In this document: piece by piece, positions 7,207 to 15,482 of the stretch
How positions within the stretch are numbered: the first letter of the stretch is position 1
Layout of the letters: the number at the start of each line of letters is the position of its first letter
Source: Microbacterium proteolyticum
GTDB lineage: Bacteria; Actinomycetota; Actinomycetes; Actinomycetales; Microbacteriaceae
Direction of reading: 5' to 3'
NCBI RefSeq assembly: GCF_014192415.1
Contig: NZ_JACHXY010000001.1
Coordinates: 620,001 to 684,000, forward strand
DNA length: 64,000 bases
The notes under the pieces: generated by a model
Told to the model about the DNA's origin: nothing
Seen by the model: the letters and a program-made list of their open reading frames with translations, nothing else
Databases searched by the model: none
Position numbers and translations under genes: made by a program

Positions 7207-7464
7207 TTACGCGGCGCGCGCGGTCGTGAGGAACGCCGACGCGCTGAGCAGTTCCGCGACCGAGTGGTAAGCCACCGGCTCCCCCACCGCGACGTCGACC
7301 GCAGGTCCCACGACCCGCAACTCCAGCGTCATGCCATTCAAGAGCGCGACGGTGATCGTCGTGCCATCGGCGTCCACCACGAGGCCGTCCCCCCACGCGG
7401 ACGGGTTCGAGGCTGCCATGCAGCGCTGGATCGGGTGGACTGTCGACGAGATCGTGCGGGACAT
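7207..7464 (-). CDS. Hypothetical 85-residue protein
   Basis: Starts at the ATG at 7464 after a GGCAGGTGA ribosome-site-like sequence. The protein (MSRTISSTVHPIQRCMAASN then GLVVDADGTTITVALLNGMTLELRVV) looks like a small all-beta domain with a C-terminal helical tail. It converges on the copper-storage-like gene, leaving only 6 bp between the stops. No family is recognised, but coding bias and the intact ribosome site make it a likely gene. Confidence 0.55.
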   Translation of the reverse strand: MSRTISSTVHPIQRCMAASNPSAWGDGLVVDADGTTITVALLNGMTLELRVVGPAVDVAVGEPVAYHSVAELLSASAFLTTARAA

Positions 7465-7654
7465 GGCTTCACCTGCCTTCGGAGGGGTTGGTGAGATGAA
7501 GCTACGGGATGCCGAAGGAGGGCGACATCCCGCGCGTCGCGGGGCGTAACAACGGAGAAGTGCCTCCGGCGTGGATCGCCCGCCGAGCCGGACATCACCA
7601 GTCCGGCAGCACGATGTACTCACGAGACAGGTGCGCGCTCCTTCCGCCAAGTAG

Positions 7655-7668
7655 TTCAGGATTGTCCC
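7655..7668 (+). promoter_or_regulatory. Shared island motif, site A
   Basis: TTCAGGATTGTCCC, 88 bp before the leader ORF of the first CPBP protease gene. On the reverse strand it reads GGGACAATCCTGAA, related to sites at 12353, 13265 and 22872. It may be a common regulator site or a promoter element. Confidence 0.4.
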
Positions 7669-7742
7669 GCATTCGGGTACCTTGGTCGCAACTCCGTATC
7701 TGTTGCCCGCAGCAGATCGACGTTCGAGCAAGGAGATCACCG

Positions 7743-7823
7743 ATGGTCCGACAGACACACGCGCACGGGGGCTTTCGCACCTCGGCCGTCGTATCCCTCC
7801 CGCGACCGGCCTTCGCCTCGTGA
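7743..7823 (+). CDS. 26-residue leader ORF coupled to the CPBP protease gene
   Basis: A short reading frame with a strong AGGAGA site six nt before its ATG. It encodes MVRQTHAHGGFRTSAVV and nine more residues. Its TGA overlaps the GTG of the protease gene (GTGA at 7820-7823), so ribosomes finishing it could restart on the protease. Alternatively it is the true N-terminus separated from the rest by a +1 frameshift, because the protease frame is also open upstream to 7682. The peptide has no recognisable family. Confidence 0.4.
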   Translation: MVRQTHAHGGFRTSAVVSLPRPAFAS

Positions 7824-8605
7824 CGGCCTCAGGCGATCCGACGTCCACACGTCGGTACCGCGTGCGTCCGCGCGTGTGGATCGGTCTCGCCATCTATGTG
7901 GGCTACGTCGCCGTCGTCTTCACTGTTCAGCAGATCTCGGGCATTCCCTACACGGATCTCAGCAAGAGCGGCCGCGACCTGTTCCTCGGGGCAGGGCTCT
8001 CGCTCATCATCAGCGCCATCCTCCTCGCCATCACGACCAGTCTCCTCGGCTGGTGGCGCCCTGCTCTATTCGACCGATCCCGAGCCCGCCACAAGTGGCC
8101 GATCATCGCACCGGTCCTCATGGCGATCGCGGTGATCGTCTCACTCGCTTCCACCGATTGGGGTTCCTACGACGGCGCATTCTTCGGCGCGTCCGTCGTG
8201 CTCCTGCTCGTCGGATTCACCGAGGAACTCACCACCCGCGGTCTGCTCCTGACCGGACTTCGCACCCGACTCTCCGAAGCGTGGGTGTGGTTCGTCACAT
8301 CAGCACTCTTCGCGCTCATGCACCTTCTCAACTCGGTCGGCGGCCAAGCGTGGGAGACCACGTTGCAGCAGGTCGGACTGGCTTTCGGGGCGGGCACCAT
8401 CTTCTACGTGCTGCGACGTGTCACCGGCAGTCTCGTGTGGGCCATGATCTTGCACGGGCTCTGGGACTTCTCCACTTTCGGTCTCGGACACGGTACGCCT
8501 GGCCCGTTCTACGCGTACGCGGCCGCCATCCAGGCCGTCGCCATCGTGGTGGGGCTGGTGGGAGTGATCTTCGTCATCCGCGGGTCCGACGAGAAGCTCG
8601 GCTGA
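7820..8605 (+). CDS. CPBP family intramembrane metalloprotease (CAAX protease/Abi)
   Basis: 261 residues from the GTG at 7820, with about eight hydrophobic segments. It carries the Abi/CPBP signature: EE-x3-R at residues 135-140 (TEELTTRG), an FxxxH motif with His168 (FALMHLL), and a third motif HGLWDF. The family cleaves or modifies membrane substrates and includes prenyl-protein (CAAX) endopeptidases and bacteriocin self-immunity proteins. The GTG is preferred because the upstream leader ORF couples to it; an earlier in-frame start near 7682 cannot be excluded. A second CPBP gene lies 3 kb away in the same island. Confidence 0.85.
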   Translation: MTASGDPTSTRRYRVRPRVWIGLAIYVGYVAVVFTVQQISGIPYTDLSKSGRDLFLGAGLSLIISAILLAITTSLLGWWRPALFDRSRARHKWPIIAPVLMAIAVIVSLASTDWGSYDGAFFGASVVLLLVGFTEELTTRGLLLTGLRTRLSEAWVWFVTSALFALMHLLNSVGGQAWETTLQQVGLAFGAGTIFYVLRRVTGSLVWAMILHGLWDFSTFGLGHGTPGPFYAYAAAIQAVAIVVGLVGVIFVIRGSDEKLG

Positions 8606-8618
8606 GCGTCGGCGATCT

Positions 8619-9917
8619 TCAGTTCGCGGCGAGTCCGAGGACGGGGAAAAGGACGGAGAATCCCTTCCTCAGACCGCCCGCAACTGCGGTCACCCCGTGA
8701 TCGGCGTCGGGTATCTCGACCAGACTCGCCGTCATACCCGCCCGGAGCGCTTCCGCGGAGATCGTCGTAGCGGCGGCGAGGAAACTCGGGTCGTCGCTTC
8801 CCGCGGTGAAGACGGCCGTCGTCTGCGCATAGTCTTCCGCCGGAGTACCCCGCATGATGGCCGCGGGCTTCGAGGCGTCGAATGCGGCGGCGTCGCCGTC
8901 GTATACCTCGGACGTCACCGCATCGGGGTCCTCGGAGCCCGGGAACTCCTCCCCCGACACATCGATGATGTTCTGGAACGTCTGCGGGTACTTCGCCCCG
9001 TACTTCACGGCGCATCCGCCGCCGTTGGAGTACCCGGCGATGATCCAGTACTTCGGATCGTCGATGATCTTGAGATTCTCCCTCGCCCACGCCACCACAT
9101 CTGCCGTCACGTATGTTTCAGCATTTCCGAACGTCGGCGAGTCGGCACAAGCGGGGTCCGCGCTGCCATCGGCGCCGAGCTGGTCGACGGTGAGAACGAC
9201 AGGGGCGAGCCCCGAGTGCTGCGCCGCGAATTCGTCGAGGACATCGCTGATGATGGTTCCGTCGGGATTCCCCGGGTGCCCCATCATCATGATGACGAGA
9301 GGCAGAGCAGGGGCGTCATCGACCAGCGCCGCCGGGGGCAGGTAGACACTCGCATCTCGCGCGTCGAAACCCGACCGGGTGCCCGGAATGTTCTGTGTTC
9401 CACGATCTCCCTGCAGCGCCAGGCCGGCCGGCGGCCGCCAGGTCTGGTAGATCGGCCGAGCGGGGGCCTGCGCAGCATCTGTTCCGCGCGGAAGGTCGAT
9501 CGGGTCTGCGGCGACGACGCCGAATAACGCTCCGACGGTGGGGTTGAGACCGAAGGACGCGTTGATGCCGAGGGCGGTCACGACGGCGAACCAGATCACG
9601 GACACGGAAGCGAGCACCTTCCGCCACACCGGCGACCGCCACAGCGATGCGACGGCGAATCCGATGCACGCGAGCCCCGCGGTCGCCCAGAGTGCGACCT
9701 CGATGGGCAGAGCGACACCGAAGGCGTTGGTCTCGTTCGCCACCACTGTGGCGATCATCCCCACGACAGCTCCGAGAAGCGACGCGATTCCCGCCGCGAC
9801 AGCGGAACGCGCCGGCCACCGCCGGACCAGCAGTGCCACGAGGAGAATGGCGCCGAGGCCGTACGCTCCCCACATCAGCGGAGAGTCGATGATCTGCAGG
9901 CTGAGGAAAGCGGTCAC
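8619..9917 (-). CDS. Membrane-anchored alpha/beta-hydrolase esterase
   Basis: 432 residues from a GTG preceded by GAAAGGGG. The N-terminal ~125 residues hold about four transmembrane helices. The rest is an esterase/Ag85-like alpha/beta hydrolase facing outside: LVIMMMGHPGNPDG oxyanion region, nucleophile elbow GYSNGGG (Ser297) and a C-terminal DADHG with the catalytic His. It starts 19 bp after the AlaRS-like gene and is almost certainly co-transcribed with it. Hydrolases of similar design remove amino acids from aminoacyl-lipids in organisms with MprF homologues, which would fit this neighbourhood. Mycolate- or carbohydrate-esterase activity is the alternative. Confidence 0.8.
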   Translation of the reverse strand: MTAFLSLQIIDSPLMWGAYGLGAILLVALLVRRWPARSAVAAGIASLLGAVVGMIATVVANETNAFGVALPIEVALWATAGLACIGFAVASLWRSPVWRKVLASVSVIWFAVVTALGINASFGLNPTVGALFGVVAADPIDLPRGTDAAQAPARPIYQTWRPPAGLALQGDRGTQNIPGTRSGFDARDASVYLPPAALVDDAPALPLVIMMMGHPGNPDGTIISDVLDEFAAQHSGLAPVVLTVDQLGADGSADPACADSPTFGNAETYVTADVVAWARENLKIIDDPKYWIIAGYSNGGGCAVKYGAKYPQTFQNIIDVSGEEFPGSEDPDAVTSEVYDGDAAAFDASKPAAIMRGTPAEDYAQTTAVFTAGSDDPSFLAAATTISAEALRAGMTASLVEIPDADHGVTAVAGGLRKGFSVLFPVLGLAAN

Positions 9918-9936
9918 GGCTGCCCCTTTCCGGCGC

Positions 9937-11349
9937 TCACACGTGAAGCGGGGTGGACTGCTGCGATCGCGCCCGTTGCGCCGCCATCTCCCTGTCGAAC
10001 TCGGCCTGCCAGTTCTCGCTGAGGGAGATGTCCTGTCGGCGCGCCTCCTCGGTAGACAGCTCGACGGGGAACCCGAACGTGTCGTAGAGGGTGAACAGCT
10101 CCCTGCCGGTGAGACCCGTCGTGCGGTAGCTTCCCAACTCCCTGAGTCCCTTGCGGAGAGTGCGCCGGAACGCCTTCTCCTCTTTGGCGAGCACCCTCTG
10201 GACGACCTCGGCGTGCTCCGCGACCTCTGGGTAGTGAGCGTCATAGATCCGCGCGATGGTCGGGATGATCTGAGGAAGGAAGTCGTCCTCCAGGCCCAGG
10301 TCGAAGGCGAACCGGAGAGCACGGCGGATGAGCCGGCGCATCACGTAACCCTGTGTCTTGTTGCTGGGTTGCACGCCGTCCACGGCGAGGAACGTTGCGC
10401 CACGGAGATGATCGGCGATGACGCGCATGGCCACCGTCTCGTCCTCGTAGCGCTTGCCGGAGAGCTCTTCGATCTTCTCGATGATCGGCCACAGGAGGCC
10501 GATGCGGAACACGTCGGGACTGTCCATGGCGGCGGCGGCGATGCGGGCGAGACCACCGCCGTAGTCGACGTTCTTCTGGGGCAATGGCTCGAAGCCGTCC
10601 TCGGTGCGCCGGTACTCCATGAAGACCGAGTTGCCGAGCTCGATGAATCGACCGCAGTCGCAGTTCTGGTGGCAGTGCGCTCCGAACGCGAGGTCGTGCT
10701 CGACGTGGGGGAAGAGATAGAAGATCTCCGTGTCGGGCCCGCCAGGCTCGCCGACGGGCATGTCCTCGGCTTTACCCCCGCGGCACCACCAGTTCTTCTT
10801 GCTGTAGAACGCGATGCGGGCTCCGTGGGTTCCCACCTCGGATGCGTGCTCCTCCGTCCCCACATCGACTTGGTCCGCGGAGACCCCGGCCGCGTCGAAC
10901 AGACCGCTCCAGATCGCTGCCGACTCCGCATCTTTGGCGATACCGTGCGCGGCGTCCCCACTGAAGCACGACACGTAGATGCGCGCGGGGTCCAGCCCGA
11001 CCCGGTCGGTGAGGAACGTCCACACCTGCGTGATCTGCTCCTGTTTGAAATAGTCGCCGAAGCTCCAATTACCCAGCATTTCGAAGAAGGTCGTGTGGCG
11101 GTTGTCGCCGACCTCCTCGATGTCCTGGACGCGCAGACAGGTCTGGCTGTCGGTTACGCGACGACCGGCGGGATGCTCCGCGCCGAGCAGATACGGCAGC
11201 AGCGGCTGCATGCCGCTGCCGGTGAAAAGGGTCGTCGGGTCGTCCTTCGGAATGAGCGGAGCGCGCGGTACGACGGCGTGCCCACGTTCGACCATCAAAT
11301 CGAGGAAGACCTGGCGGATCTCGTCAGCGGTGAGTGCGGCATCGGACAT
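9937..11349 (-). CDS. Alanyl-tRNA synthetase paralogue lacking the editing and C-Ala domains
   Basis: 470 residues corresponding to only the aminoacylation and tRNA-recognition parts of AlaRS. Landmarks are FTGSGMQPLLPYLLG (42-56), TTFFEMLGNWSFGDYFK (86-102, motif 2 region), FIELGNSVFMEYRR (235-248), a motif 3 variant VDYGGGLARI (261-270; the usual Glu of GLER is Ala, Arg kept), SNKTQGYVMRRLIRRALR (329-346), and the helical domain ending LYDTFGFPVELSTEEARRQD. Full AlaRS is about 880 residues. The editing and DHHA1 domains are absent, yet the E. coli 461-residue N-terminal fragment is known to charge tRNA. The start has a GGGGGAG site. It is followed by the esterase gene. Confidence 0.88.
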   Translation of the reverse strand: MSDAALTADEIRQVFLDLMVERGHAVVPRAPLIPKDDPTTLFTGSGMQPLLPYLLGAEHPAGRRVTDSQTCLRVQDIEEVGDNRHTTFFEMLGNWSFGDYFKQEQITQVWTFLTDRVGLDPARIYVSCFSGDAAHGIAKDAESAAIWSGLFDAAGVSADQVDVGTEEHASEVGTHGARIAFYSKKNWWCRGGKAEDMPVGEPGGPDTEIFYLFPHVEHDLAFGAHCHQNCDCGRFIELGNSVFMEYRRTEDGFEPLPQKNVDYGGGLARIAAAAMDSPDVFRIGLLWPIIEKIEELSGKRYEDETVAMRVIADHLRGATFLAVDGVQPSNKTQGYVMRRLIRRALRFAFDLGLEDDFLPQIIPTIARIYDAHYPEVAEHAEVVQRVLAKEEKAFRRTLRKGLRELGSYRTTGLTGRELFTLYDTFGFPVELSTEEARRQDISLSENWQAEFDREMAAQRARSQQSTPLHV

Positions 11350-11533
11350 GGAATTCTCCCCCGTTTGTGGACGGTTGCTTCTTGCTTACTGCTGTTGACC
11401 GGGACGGCACCAACGAATACGGTTGTGCTCCTCGGGGGATGCGCACATCAGTCGCCTCGCCAGGTGCAATTCCTGGGTCCTCCACCATTGAGTTTCACCG
11501 CGACCCTCGTCTATCGCGTCCCTACGCCCCGGC

Positions 11534-12313
11534 TCAGACCACGAGGGCGGTGGTGGTGACGAGGAAGAAGGTGAAGCCGGCCCAGTCGTTGATGATGTGC
11601 GCACCCGTCGAGACCCAGATGTTCTTCGTCCGGATGTAGGCGAGGGTGAGCACGAGCCGGGCGCCTCCGATGACGAGGAAGGCCTGGGCGAAGTTCCAGC
11701 CGTATGTCGATAGGTGGGCCGCGCCGAACCAGGCGGAGACGACGAACCAGGCGATGAGGATGGAAGCTCCACGGCTGAGCTTCAGCTTTGCGTGGAGGAG
11801 ATACATCACAGCGAGGAACGGGAGGATGCTGAACAGCTCCTCGCCGAGCAACTGTATTGCCGTACCGACGTAGAAGGCGATGATCTCCGACGCACCGCCG
11901 GCGGCGAGTCCGTCGGTGGCGGTGTTCCCTGTGGCGCCGAACACGGCACGAACGACGAACCCGATGATGAACGACACCACCAGGGTCAGGACTCCGTACA
12001 CGATCATCGCCAGCCAGTCGCCACCGGTGAGCTTCTTGAAGATGGCTGTCCAGTGCGTACGTGCCATGACGATGAATACGACGAGCATGATGCCCGTGAA
12101 GAGGGCGCGCGGAAGAAGCGACTCGACGTTGTTCTCGGCGGGGATGGTGAGGAGTGCCGCGAAGCCCGCGACGCACCCCACGAGGATGACGATCCATTTC
12201 CACGTGGGGATCTCGACCGGCTGACCGTTGTAGAAGGGGAAGTCCCGGTCGTCCTTGCGCTCGAAGAAGCGGCCGAGGCGCCGGTCGCGCGTGTGGTCGG
12301 TGGTGTGAGACAT
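11534..12313 (-). CDS. CPBP family intramembrane metalloprotease (second copy)
   Basis: 259 residues from the ATG at 12313; an ATG two codons earlier sits too close to the GGGGGA site. There are about seven hydrophobic helices. The family motifs are GEELFSILPF (EE pair, Arg replaced), FGAAHLSTYGWN (FxxxH) and HIINDW. It is divergent from the CPBP protein at 7820. A charged cytoplasmic N-terminus of about 30 residues includes FERKDDRDFPFYNGQ. It precedes the AlaRS-like gene by 184 bp in the same direction. Similar proteins serve in bacteriocin immunity or membrane-protein processing; the substrate is unknown. Confidence 0.8.
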   Translation of the reverse strand: MSHTTDHTRDRRLGRFFERKDDRDFPFYNGQPVEIPTWKWIVILVGCVAGFAALLTIPAENNVESLLPRALFTGIMLVVFIVMARTHWTAIFKKLTGGDWLAMIVYGVLTLVVSFIIGFVVRAVFGATGNTATDGLAAGGASEIIAFYVGTAIQLLGEELFSILPFLAVMYLLHAKLKLSRGASILIAWFVVSAWFGAAHLSTYGWNFAQAFLVIGGARLVLTLAYIRTKNIWVSTGAHIINDWAGFTFFLVTTTALVV

Positions 12314-12352
12314 CGTCATTCCCCCAGGTGATCGGTGCGGTCAGCCTAATAT

Positions 12353-12369
12353 TTCAGGACAATTCCGAA
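12353..12369. promoter_or_regulatory. Shared island motif, site B
   Basis: TTCAGGACAATTCCGAA, a near-palindrome (TTCAGGA / TTCCGAA, one mismatch) 40 bp upstream of the second CPBP gene. It is the most symmetric of the four related sites and would suit a dimeric regulator such as the MarR-type protein encoded at 13325-14170. Confidence 0.45.
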
Positions 12370-12386
12370 TAGTCCCGACGCCGTCG

Positions 12387-12764
12387 TCAAGCGAAGAAGC
12401 GATTCGCCCGTGAGGTGTACAGAAGGGCGATGCCGAGTGCCGCCAGAAGGACGGCGATGAGGGCTCCGACGACGACGTTGGCGTTCTGGTGCGTGATGGC
12501 CTGGAGAATCGATCCCACGATGCTCAACGCCAGTGAGGCCGTCACGATGACGCGCGCGATGTTCCGTGCGCCGAACAACCCGAAGCTCACCAGAAGCGTG
12601 ATCAGTCCGATGATGATGCCGAACCAGGTCGAGGGGACGGACGCGCCGGGCACGTTGATGGCGCCACTGAGGATCAAGATGGAGAGACCGATCTGGAGGA
12701 TGGCCGTCAGCCACGCCAGAACGGCGACGAACGTGACCCCGGGAGGACGGTCGTTGTAAGCCAT
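12387..12764 (-). CDS. Small four-TM membrane protein
   Basis: 125 residues starting MAYNDRPPGVTFVAVLAWL, with four hydrophobic helices (about 10-35, 48-68, 73-92, 100-120) and very short loops. The GFGLFGARNIAR-type loop and overall layout resemble small actinobacterial membrane proteins of the DUF7144 kind, but I am not certain of the family. Only 5 bp separate it from the preceding gene, so they form an operon. The function is unknown. Confidence 0.65.
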   Translation of the reverse strand: MAYNDRPPGVTFVAVLAWLTAILQIGLSILILSGAINVPGASVPSTWFGIIIGLITLLVSFGLFGARNIARVIVTASLALSIVGSILQAITHQNANVVVGALIAVLLAALGIALLYTSRANRFFA

Positions 12765-12769
12765 GGCCC

Positions 12770-13243
12770 TTACCCCTCCAGGTCCGCCAGCAGGTCGTCG
12801 AGTCCGAGGCCGCCGATGTTCAGCGCCTCGAATTCGAGGGTTGTCCCGGTGGTGGTGTCGGTCAGCTCGATGACGCGAACGGTGCCGCTGTGGCGGCGTT
12901 CGACGGCGAGACGATCGCGGTCGATATGGGCGACGGGCTGCAGGTCCTTCCATCCGCCGACGAGTCCGGTCGACCGGCGGCCGAGCACGTACAGCTTGGT
13001 CGATGAAAGCGCCAGGACGATGGAGGGGTAGCTGCCGTGCGACGCACTGTGGGCACGTTGGCCGATCATGCTGCCGGCCACACCCCAGGCCATCTGATTC
13101 CCGCCGCCGAACCCGACTCCGACTGCGGCGCCGAGCACTCCCGCCTTCGTGGAGCCTCGGGGCATGACGACGGCGACGTCGACGATGTCGTCATCTGAGA
13201 TAGCGGCTTGCGCTCCCTCGCGGGCGTGTTCTTCTCGAGACAT
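12770..13243 (-). CDS. Hypothetical protein with glycine-zipper and PH-like region
   Basis: 157 residues. A charged N-terminus (residues 1-30) is followed by a glycine-rich segment, GVLGAAVGVGFGGGNQMAWG, that may insert in or lie on a membrane. The C-terminal half is beta-rich (SSTKLYVLGRR, GWKDLQPVAHIDRDRLAVER, EFEALNIGGLGLDDLLADL) and recalls bacterial PH-like lipid-sensing domains, though this is only a resemblance. The GAAAGG ribosome site is good. Shared motif site C lies 22 bp upstream of the ATG. It is followed at 5 bp by the four-TM protein. Confidence 0.6.
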   Translation of the reverse strand: MSREEHAREGAQAAISDDDIVDVAVVMPRGSTKAGVLGAAVGVGFGGGNQMAWGVAGSMIGQRAHSASHGSYPSIVLALSSTKLYVLGRRSTGLVGGWKDLQPVAHIDRDRLAVERRHSGTVRVIELTDTTTGTTLEFEALNIGGLGLDDLLADLEG

Positions 13244-13264
13244 GGAATACCTTTCGTCTTGATT

Positions 13265-13278
13265 GGGACACTACTGAA
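13265..13278 (-). promoter_or_regulatory. Shared island motif, site C
   Basis: GGGACACTACTGAA on the plus strand, inside a wider imperfect palindrome GGACAC...GTGTCC (13266-13288), just upstream of the gene starting at 13243. The core GACACnACTGAA is shared with the site upstream of aspT (22872). Confidence 0.4.
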
Positions 13279-13324
13279 CAATGTGTCCGGTGTCGACGGA
13301 GGATTCCCGTTGTACGAGCACGCC

Positions 13325-14170
13325 TCAGTGAGGCGAACGCGCGAATCGATCGCCACTTACGCGGGATTCCACGCACCACGCGGCGATCTGCTGGAAGACG
13401 AGGGAGAGAGGCATCCGCTCCTCCTGGATCGCGGAAGCGACCGCCGACACGGCGGCCAGACCACCGGGAGTGACCCGCAGGACGACGGCGCGTTGATCCC
13501 CCTCGATCTCATTTCGATGACGGCGGACGAAGTCCTTCTCGCAGAGCTGGTCGACCAGGTACGCGACTCCCGCGTGCGACACCTCGAGCGGCTCGGCGAG
13601 TGCACCGGGGCGCACGTCTGGGTGCGTGGCGATGTACAAGAGGGCGGCTCGCTGACGAGCCGCCATCCGGCCTTGTGTCGCAGCCGTCGGCATGTAGCTC
13701 ACCAGCTTCGCACCCGCTTCGGCGGCATCGAGCAGGAGGGTCAGCGGGTCCGCCGCAGCCGGAGGGCTCTCCTGACCGTCGGCCTCGAGGAGTGCGACGA
13801 GTTCGCCGGCGAGCTTCTCGCTGTCTCGCAAAAGGGCCGAGGCGCGGGCGCGCAGGTCGTCGGCGTGCGCGCGTCCGAGCGTCGAGAGAACGACTTCGAC
13901 GGCCCGCCGGTCGTGGGATGCCGGTCGCGTCGACACCAGAGCGGTATCGGTGAGACGGACGATCAGCCGGGAGATCGCACGACGACCGAGTCCACTGATG
14001 TCAGCGAGGGAGCGGGTGGTGATGACGGAGTCCCGGGCCATCGCGATGAGGGCGATCACCTCCTCGATCTCGGCCCAACGGGTATCGAACACGGCATCGA
14101 TCGTTCGGGTCAGGTCGTCGTTGAACTGCCCCAGCAGTTCCATCGCCCTGGCGCGTGACTCGTCGTGCAT
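13325..14170 (-). CDS. Tandem MarR-type winged-helix regulator
   Basis: 281 residues, twice the size of a normal MarR protein. The N-terminal half (about 1-125) has a winged helix, SLADISGLGRRAISRLIVRL then a STRPASHDRRAVEVVLSTLG wing. The C-terminal half (about 155-270) has a second: GALAEPLEVSHAGVAYLVDQ then GDQRAVVLRVTPGG. Both carry the D-x-R-A-V-wing signature. A GAGGAGAG site precedes the ATG at 14170. One chain may act as a pseudo-dimer. It lies upstream of and in line with the island genes at 12770-13243 and is the best candidate for reading the shared motif. Confidence 0.8.
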   Translation of the reverse strand: MHDESRARAMELLGQFNDDLTRTIDAVFDTRWAEIEEVIALIAMARDSVITTRSLADISGLGRRAISRLIVRLTDTALVSTRPASHDRRAVEVVLSTLGRAHADDLRARASALLRDSEKLAGELVALLEADGQESPPAAADPLTLLLDAAEAGAKLVSYMPTAATQGRMAARQRAALLYIATHPDVRPGALAEPLEVSHAGVAYLVDQLCEKDFVRRHRNEIEGDQRAVVLRVTPGGLAAVSAVASAIQEERMPLSLVFQQIAAWCVESRVSGDRFARSPH

Positions 14171-14446
14171 CGATCTCTCCTCACCGCGCGACGGGCTCAG
14201 CCCGGGTGGGTGAACACCCCGGGGCTCGTCGCGGCGCGGCTGAACACACCGCGGAACCCGCTGAGGGAAGCCGGTTCGGGTTCCGGTTTCCACGCAGCGT
14301 CGGCGATCATGTCGCATCGCCTCCCTGCACGCTACAACCTCTCCGTAGGTCGGCCCTGAAGATGACGGAGGACTCCCGCTCGAGCTCGAGCGTGCACGCC
14401 CCGTCCGCACGTGCGTCCCGGCGCCTCCAGTCGTTCGCCCACCTCA

Positions 14447-14476
14447 TTGTCTGTAGGAGATGTCCTGCATCAGACT
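14447..14476 (+). promoter_or_regulatory. Promoter of the lactate dehydrogenase gene
   Basis: TTGTCT, an 18-bp spacer, then CAGACT, with only 7 nt to the ATG at 14484, so the mRNA is probably leaderless. The 313-bp spacer between the MarR gene (14170) and ldh holds no other recognisable feature. Confidence 0.5.
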
Positions 14477-14483
14477 GAGGGGT

Positions 14484-15434
14484 ATGAGCGCAATCGAGAA
14501 CTCCAAGGTCACCATCGTCGGCGCCGGCAGTGTCGGATCCAGCGCCGCCTACGCATGTCTCATCCGCGGCTCAGCGCGTCACGTCGCGTTGTACGACATC
14601 GCAGCGGCCCGGGTGGAGGCGGAAGTCCTCGACCTCGCGCACGGAGCGCAGTTCACCGGGGTGAGCGACGTCGTCGGCGGCAGCGACATCTCGGTCGTGA
14701 GCGGATCGCACGTCGTCGTCATCACCGCGGGGGCCAAGCAGAAGCCGGGCCAGACGCGCATCGAACTCGCCGCGGTGAACGCGCAGATCCTCGAGAGCAT
14801 GATGCCGCAGCTGATGGCGGTCGCGCCCGACGCGGTCTACGTGATCGTCTCGAACCCCTGCGACGTCCTGACGATCCTTGCGAAAGAGCAGAGCGGTCTG
14901 CCCGCAGGGCGCATCTTCGCCTCCGGGACGGTTCTCGACACGTCGCGACTTCGTTGGAAGCTCGCCCGACGTGCGGGAGTGTCCACATCGAGCGTGCACG
15001 CCTACATCGTCGGCGAACACGGCGATACGGAATTCCCCCTGTGGTCGCGTGCCACCATCGGCACCGTCCCCATCCTGGATTGGGTCGGCCCCGGCGGAGA
15101 GACGTTCAGTCCCGATGATCTGGATTCGATCGCCGTCGACGTCCGCGATGCCGCGTACAAGGTCATCCAAGGTAAGGGAGCCACCAACTACGCCATCGGG
15201 CTGTCGGTGGCGCGCATCGTCGAGGCCGTCCTGAATGACGAACACGCCGTCATGCCGGTGAGTTCCGTCCTGGAGGATTTCCACGGCATCGACGGGGTCG
15301 CTCTGTCCGTCCCGTCGGTCGTGAGCGCCCGGGGCGTTGCACCGGTGACGCGAACACCCTTCTCCCCCAGCGAGCTCGGACTACTGCGCCGATCTGCGGA
15401 CGCCCTGGGTTCGGTCGCCGCAGGATTGCGCTGA
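14484..15434 (+). CDS. ldh: L-lactate dehydrogenase
   Basis: 316 residues. Catalyses pyruvate + NADH to L-lactate + NAD+. The Rossmann motif VTIVGAGSVGSSAAYA (residues 9-24), the VVVITAGAKQKPGQTR loop (substrate Arg), VSNPCDVLT, and the catalytic-His motif IVGEHGDTEFPLWS are intact. The Gln in AKQKPGQTR is the LDH rather than malate dehydrogenase residue. The start is chosen at MSAIENSK because the promoter sits directly before it; an ATG eight codons earlier is possible. It converges on the lactate permease gene, so lactate production and transport appear linked. Confidence 0.92.
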   Translation: MSAIENSKVTIVGAGSVGSSAAYACLIRGSARHVALYDIAAARVEAEVLDLAHGAQFTGVSDVVGGSDISVVSGSHVVVITAGAKQKPGQTRIELAAVNAQILESMMPQLMAVAPDAVYVIVSNPCDVLTILAKEQSGLPAGRIFASGTVLDTSRLRWKLARRAGVSTSSVHAYIVGEHGDTEFPLWSRATIGTVPILDWVGPGGETFSPDDLDSIAVDVRDAAYKVIQGKGATNYAIGLSVARIVEAVLNDEHAVMPVSSVLEDFHGIDGVALSVPSVVSARGVAPVTRTPFSPSELGLLRRSADALGSVAAGLR

Positions 15435-15482
15435 CATCCGCCGGCAGGGGCCTCGTTCGTCGCTACGGTCTCGACCGGGGTC

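Noticed and set aside
9538..11559. 673-codon rightward open frame
   Set aside because: Shadow of the AlaRS-like and esterase genes on the minus strand; high GC leaves antisense frames open and no domain is visible.
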